From contig RHKR01000166.1 in NCBI GenBank assembly GCA_008363265.1, positions 1 to 8,775 of the forward strand: DNA of 8,775 bases, given 5' to 3'. This DNA is from Chlorobiota bacterium (GTDB lineage: Bacteria; Bacteroidota; Ignavibacteria; Ignavibacteriales; Ignavibacteriaceae). This document shows, piece by piece, positions 5,462-8,775 of this stretch. The stretch's first letter is position 1. Each line of letters opens with the position of its first letter. The notes beneath the pieces were generated by a model that was given only the letters and a program-made list of their open reading frames with translations, did no database searches and was not told the origin of the DNA. The translations under genes were made by a program, and so were the position numbers.

Positions 5462-5599
5462 ATGGAGATTGAAAAAGGATGTGATGAAATCATTGAGATA
5501 TGCGGATCTGCGAATGCCATTCGATTAGGGGGGAATTTGATGCAGACGCACATAGCAGATGTTATGAAAATACAACAAAACAGGAAAGCGTTAGAATGA
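5462..5599 (+). CDS. Small unknown protein, 45 aa, coupled to the RT
   Basis: ATG 5462 encodes a peptide starting MEIEKGCDEIIEICGSANAI and ending KIQQNRKALE; its TGA (5597-5599) overlaps the RT ATG as ATGA. It looks helical and soluble, with two Cys (residues 7 and 14) and a polar C-terminus. The frame is open upstream to 5411 without another ATG, and no strong ribosome-binding site is seen, so the start is uncertain. The overlap with the RT start argues for a real coupled gene, perhaps an accessory factor of the RT. I do not recognise a family, and it could be an overlapping open frame. Confidence 0.42.
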   Translation: MEIEKGCDEIIEICGSANAIRLGGNLMQTHIADVMKIQQNRKALE

Positions 5600-7233
5600 A
5601 CGACAGAACACTTTACGCCAAAATTATATCACCTGAGAACCTCAGAAGGGCATTCGTTTACGCGAGTGCCGAGAGGCAAAAAGACCATTTTTATGACCCG
5701 CTGGAGATCAAGTGGTACAGGGCTCACGAGCAGGAACTGATCAGCGAACTGCACGAAACACTTCAGGATCCGGGGAATTATGAGCAGGAGAGCTCATTCG
5801 CCTATTTTCCTCCCAAGAACAGGGTGTGCTACCGCAGGATGGTTTTTATTCCGATGCGCGATCTGGTGGTGCGGTACGCGTTCGTTTCGGTGATAGCTGA
5901 TCAGCTTGACGGGCGACTGAGCGACAGGTGCTTCTCGAACAGAAGGGCGAAGGGTGACCGGGCGAAGTATTTCCTCCTCGAGGATTATGCCCGGGGGCCA
6001 TGGCAAAACTTCGTGGATTGGCAGAAGAGTGCCGCTTCGAACCACAAATTCATGCTCAAAACCGATATTTCTTCTTTCTATGACTCGGTCTCCCACAAAT
6101 ACCTCGAGGATGTGCTGCGGTCGGAGCTTAAACTCCCGCAGAACAGTAAAGTAGTCTCCCTGTTTCAGAAGATACTTAAAGTCAACATCGAATCATATTC
6201 CCATCTTGATAATTCGATCCAGCAACCGGCGCGACTTCATCAGGGTCTCCCGATCGGAAACAATACCGAAGGTTTCCTCGCGAACCTCTATCTTATGGAG
6301 ATCGACAGGAAGATGGCAAAAGCGGGAGTTGAGTTCGGCCGGTATACCGATGACATGCGAATGTACGCGAAGGATATCGCCACGCTCAGGAAAGCCATAA
6401 TGATACTTCAGGAGTCGCTCCTGAAACTGGGGCTCAACCTCAACTCGTCGAAGACCAAACTGGGAGGCAACCCCAAGGAACTTGAGGAAATGAGATCGAA
6501 AGACAATGAAATTTACGGCTATCTCGATCCCGTTGAACTCGAGAAAGAAAATCAGCTTCTTCCTCTTGCCGACAAGGGATTCAGGGATCAGCCAAAGCTG
6601 TTTACCGAGAAGACCGGTTTCGAAGATGAAGATGATGCTGCGAAGTTTTGCAAGTACATTTCGTGGCTCGTCTCTCCCGGGAAAAAACCCTTCACAAAGG
6701 TTAACAAGCTCAGGGTCTGGCATGTTGAAAGACTGGGTGAGATCATCAGGAGATACGCGGGGGCCGGCAAGCATGCCTCCTGGCTTCTGGTTATGGCAAC
6801 CTTTTATGATGATGTCCCCCAGACAGTGTCAAACAGGGCATTTCAGATGATCACGGAGCTTCTAACCGATAAACAGGTGAATACTTATTCCAGATACCGT
6901 TTAACTCATTTCATCATTTCAAAGGGTAGTTTCCGTTTTCACAACAGCATGTGGATCGACTTCTTCCCGGATGAAACCAAAGAGTGGCTCAAGAAGGTGT
7001 GTGTATCATTCCTCAAAGAGCCCGCGATCGAGTTGAACCTTGTTGCGATCCATGCATTCAAGGTTTTGGGTTTGAGCTTCGACGAGATCAAGACCCTGGT
7101 TGAAACCCACTCGATCCAGCCCCTCGCTTCGCCGGCACAGAATGCCCTGAACTGGCTCGAAGATCAAACCACACAGGAGGAGGCCGAACACATCGACCTC
7201 ACATTCGTTGACGAAGACGTGGACTACATTTAA
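5596..7233 (+). CDS. Reverse transcriptase, Abi/DRT-like unknown group, 545 aa
   Basis: RNA-directed DNA polymerase. I place the start at ATG 5596 (AGGAAAG 7 nt upstream, ATGA overlap with the previous ORF); an in-frame ATG at 5500 would add 32 residues of unlikely sequence. Palm motifs: A KTDISSFYDSVSH with Asp157; B HQGLPIGN (Gln216, Gly217, Pro219); C GRYTDDMRMYA with YTDD at 250-253 in place of the usual YADD; D-like LGLNLNSSKTK (278-288). The three catalytic Asp (157, 252, 253) are present. The N-terminal part has IPMRDLVVRYAF and CFSNRRAKGDRAKYF, resembling defence-type RTs. From about 300 to 545 there is a long, probably helical region instead of a group II intron maturase or HNH domain, as in AbiA/AbiK and unknown-group RTs of DRT systems. 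It lies 8 bp before the RecD-like helicase gene. The exact RT class needs a phylogeny. Confidence 0.88.
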   Translation: MNDRTLYAKIISPENLRRAFVYASAERQKDHFYDPLEIKWYRAHEQELISELHETLQDPGNYEQESSFAYFPPKNRVCYRRMVFIPMRDLVVRYAFVSVIADQLDGRLSDRCFSNRRAKGDRAKYFLLEDYARGPWQNFVDWQKSAASNHKFMLKTDISSFYDSVSHKYLEDVLRSELKLPQNSKVVSLFQKILKVNIESYSHLDNSIQQPARLHQGLPIGNNTEGFLANLYLMEIDRKMAKAGVEFGRYTDDMRMYAKDIATLRKAIMILQESLLKLGLNLNSSKTKLGGNPKELEEMRSKDNEIYGYLDPVELEKENQLLPLADKGFRDQPKLFTEKTGFEDEDDAAKFCKYISWLVSPGKKPFTKVNKLRVWHVERLGEIIRRYAGAGKHASWLLVMATFYDDVPQTVSNRAFQMITELLTDKQVNTYSRYRLTHFIISKGSFRFHNSMWIDFFPDETKEWLKKVCVSFLKEPAIELNLVAIHAFKVLGLSFDEIKTLVETHSIQPLASPAQNALNWLEDQTTQEEAEHIDLTFVDEDVDYI

Positions 7234-7241
7234 AACCTGCC

Positions 7242-8775
7242 ATGAATCAACTAACCCACGACCAGCAGGAAATTCTTAAGAAGATCGAACAGTTCTTCGC
7301 CGGGGATGACAGGATATTCCTCCTCAAGGGAAGTGCAGGCACGGGAAAAACCACCATGATCAGGCTGATAACAGAGGTGCTGCAGAAGAATGATCTGGGT
7401 TTCTCGCTGATGGCTCCCACAGGAAAGGCGGCGAGTGTAATCCAGGCGAGAACGGGCCACCCCGCACGGACCATCCACTCGTGCATTTACTCGTTTGACG
7501 GGCTTGAGGAAGTGAAGGAAGACAGCAAAAGCAACGATGATGACGATGATGTAACCCCGCTCTACAAGTTCAGAACCAGGGATTGTAGCGGCACTTCCAT
7601 TTCGATCGTGGATGAGGCTTCGATGGTGAGTAACAACTACTCTGACAGCGGGATACTCCGCTTTGGTTCGGGGTATCTGCTGGATGACCTCATTTCTTAC
7701 TCCGGGATATTGAGGGGTGACCTTAAGTCGAAGATAATATTCGTGGGTGATCCTTACCAGCTTTCGCCTGTTGGGTCGGCGAGACCGGTGGCACTCGATG
7801 CCGGTTACATGAGGGAAAACTACCGGGTCGGAGTGGATGAGGGTGAACTTATAACCCCGGTCAGGTTTGGTGAATCACCGGGGATTCTGAAGAACGCGAC
7901 TTTTCTCCGTGACAGACTGATCTCGGGTGTTATCGGCAATCTCCTGATCGAAGAGAATGAGGGTTGCTCATTTCTTCAGGCGGGCGAAGATGTGGTCGAC
8001 AGCTATCTCGAGGCATTTGATCAGGGGCTGGAGGCCGTAATGATCTCATCCACAAACGCGGATACCTGGCTTTACAACACTTCGGTCAGGGACAGGCTTT
8101 ACGGCTTCGAGGCACCACTCCGCAGGGGTGAGAAGCTTATGATCGTGCAGAACAGGCATTTCCCGAATGGTGTTCCACTCCTTAATGGTGATATTGTAAC
8201 GGTTAAGAAGGTTTTTGAGCCGTTTGAGAGAACCGTGAGGATGAAAAGGGGGAAGAAGATTTTCACGGAAGTGCTGCACTTCAGGAAAATTGAGATCGAA
8301 TTTCCCGGCAGTGAAGGCGAGATCAGTGTGCCGGTGCTGATGATCGAGGATCTTTTATTCGGGAAGGATCGCGATCTTACCCGGAATCAGATGATCGCGC
8401 TTTATGTCGATTTTATTCAGAGGCACAAGCATCTGAAGCGGAAGTCGGCCGAATTCGCCAAGGCACTGATGAGCGATGAATTTTTCAACGCCCTCAGGGT
8501 GAAGTTCTGCCACGCGATCACCTGCCACAAGGCTCAGGGAAGTGAGTGGGGGGAGGTTTTCGTCGATCCCGTAACCTATCATAATTCGCTGAGCCGCGAG
8601 TATGTCAGGTGGCTTTACACAGCCGTGACCCGGTCGCGCCTTGAACTGATTATGATGAGTGACCGCTTTCACAACGGGAGGACAAGGCTTTCGCTCGAAG
8701 AAGGAACTCCTGAACTGGTGCCCATACAGGAAGTGGTGGCCGGTTCAGGTCCACTCGAAGTCCTAAAAACAGGCG
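7242..8775 (+). CDS. RecD/Dda-like SF1B DNA helicase, 3' end off window
   Basis: The frame is open for 511 codons from ATG 7242 to the right edge without a stop. Predicted 5'-3' DNA helicase. Motifs: Q-motif-like LTHDQQEIL (4-12), Walker A GSAGTGKTT (30-38), motif Ia APTGKAAS (58-65), Walker B SIVDEASMV (121-129), motif III FVGDPYQLSPVG (167-178), motif V-like TCHKAQGSEWGEVFVD (427-442), and motif VI YTAVTRSR (459-466). The helicase core starts near residue 4, without the long N-terminal region of RecD2, so the layout is closer to Dda or short RecD-like proteins. An acidic loop with DDDDD (99-103) separates motifs Ia and II, and about 200 residues between motifs III and V hold extra sequence. 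No strong ribosome-binding site is seen in the 8-bp gap after the RT stop, which suggests coupling. A role in remodelling the RT's template or product is an inference. Confidence 0.9.
   Translation, partial: MNQLTHDQQEILKKIEQFFAGDDRIFLLKGSAGTGKTTMIRLITEVLQKNDLGFSLMAPTGKAASVIQARTGHPARTIHSCIYSFDGLEEVKEDSKSNDDDDDVTPLYKFRTRDCSGTSISIVDEASMVSNNYSDSGILRFGSGYLLDDLISYSGILRGDLKSKIIFVGDPYQLSPVGSARPVALDAGYMRENYRVGVDEGELITPVRFGESPGILKNATFLRDRLISGVIGNLLIEENEGCSFLQAGEDVVDSYLEAFDQGLEAVMISSTNADTWLYNTSVRDRLYGFEAPLRRGEKLMIVQNRHFPNGVPLLNGDIVTVKKVFEPFERTVRMKRGKKIFTEVLHFRKIEIEFPGSEGEISVPVLMIEDLLFGKDRDLTRNQMIALYVDFIQRHKHLKRKSAEFAKALMSDEFFNALRVKFCHAITCHKAQGSEWGEVFVDPVTYHNSLSREYVRWLYTAVTRSRLELIMMSDRFHNGRTRLSLEEGTPELVPIQEVVAGSGPLEVLKTG

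Noticed and set aside
5500..5595. RT start at ATG 5500
   Set aside because: The extra 32 residues look unlike an RT N-terminus and lack a ribosome-binding site; ATG 5596 has AGGAAAG upstream and an ATGA overlap.
5596..7233. Group II intron maturase, retron or diversity-generating RT
   Set aside because: No maturase X/HNH domain, no intron-like flanks or evident msr/msd, and no template/variable repeat pair seen in the window; the long C-terminal region fits Abi/unknown-group RTs better.
1..8775. tRNA or rRNA genes, cas genes, integrase or transposase
   Set aside because: Nothing resembling a tRNA cloverleaf, conserved rRNA segments, or the motifs of these proteins was seen on either strand.

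Overview
The window reads as an accessory, defence-island-like segment of a Gram-negative bacterium. Likely source (inference): the Bacteroidota/Ignavibacteriota/Cloacimonadota-like part of the FCB group. Pointers are a lipoprotein signal with acidic residues just after the Cys, intergenic GGGCTATT-type palindromes, AATCCTG and CATCTTT micro-repeats, and a long near-palindrome built from GGCACCAAGGCACAAAG-like words. No taxonomic marker gene is present, so this is weak. All credible genes lie on the plus strand.

Layout. 1-416 is the end of a CRISPR array: one partial, four full and one truncated 37-nt repeat, with spacers of 36-47 nt. It is cut off at 416/417 by a REP-like hairpin. 417-1620 has no convincing protein gene except perhaps a 33-codon fragment at 1151-1252. 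It holds three copies of one hairpin, two copies of a composite repeat block (526-912 and 1269-1568), and two or three degenerate CRISPR-repeat-like hairpins between them. No cas gene is visible.

1621-3961 carries a short UvrD/Rep-like SF1A helicase (1695-2852), a 343-residue protein of unknown function whose 5' end looks frame-disrupted (2886-3917), and a 15-codon all-hydrophobic ORF overlapping its stop (3914-3961). 4070-5101 encodes a lipoprotein made of two tandem sugar-binding jelly-roll domains. A nested inverted repeat at 5133-5280 follows.

5301 to the right edge holds a second transcription unit: a candidate promoter nearly identical to the one before the helicase, a leader of about 130 nt, a 45-codon ORF (5462-5599) overlapping the next gene by ATGA, a 545-residue reverse transcriptase with YTDD and a long C-terminal region (5596-7233), and 8 bp later a RecD/Dda-like SF1B helicase (7242 to beyond the edge).

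Working model (inference): the two units share a 31-bp upstream element and encode helicase plus unknown protein, and small protein plus RT plus helicase. They may be one co-regulated nucleic-acid-processing system, most plausibly anti-phage defence in the DRT/Abi-like RT sphere. The lipoprotein between them looks like unrelated cargo.
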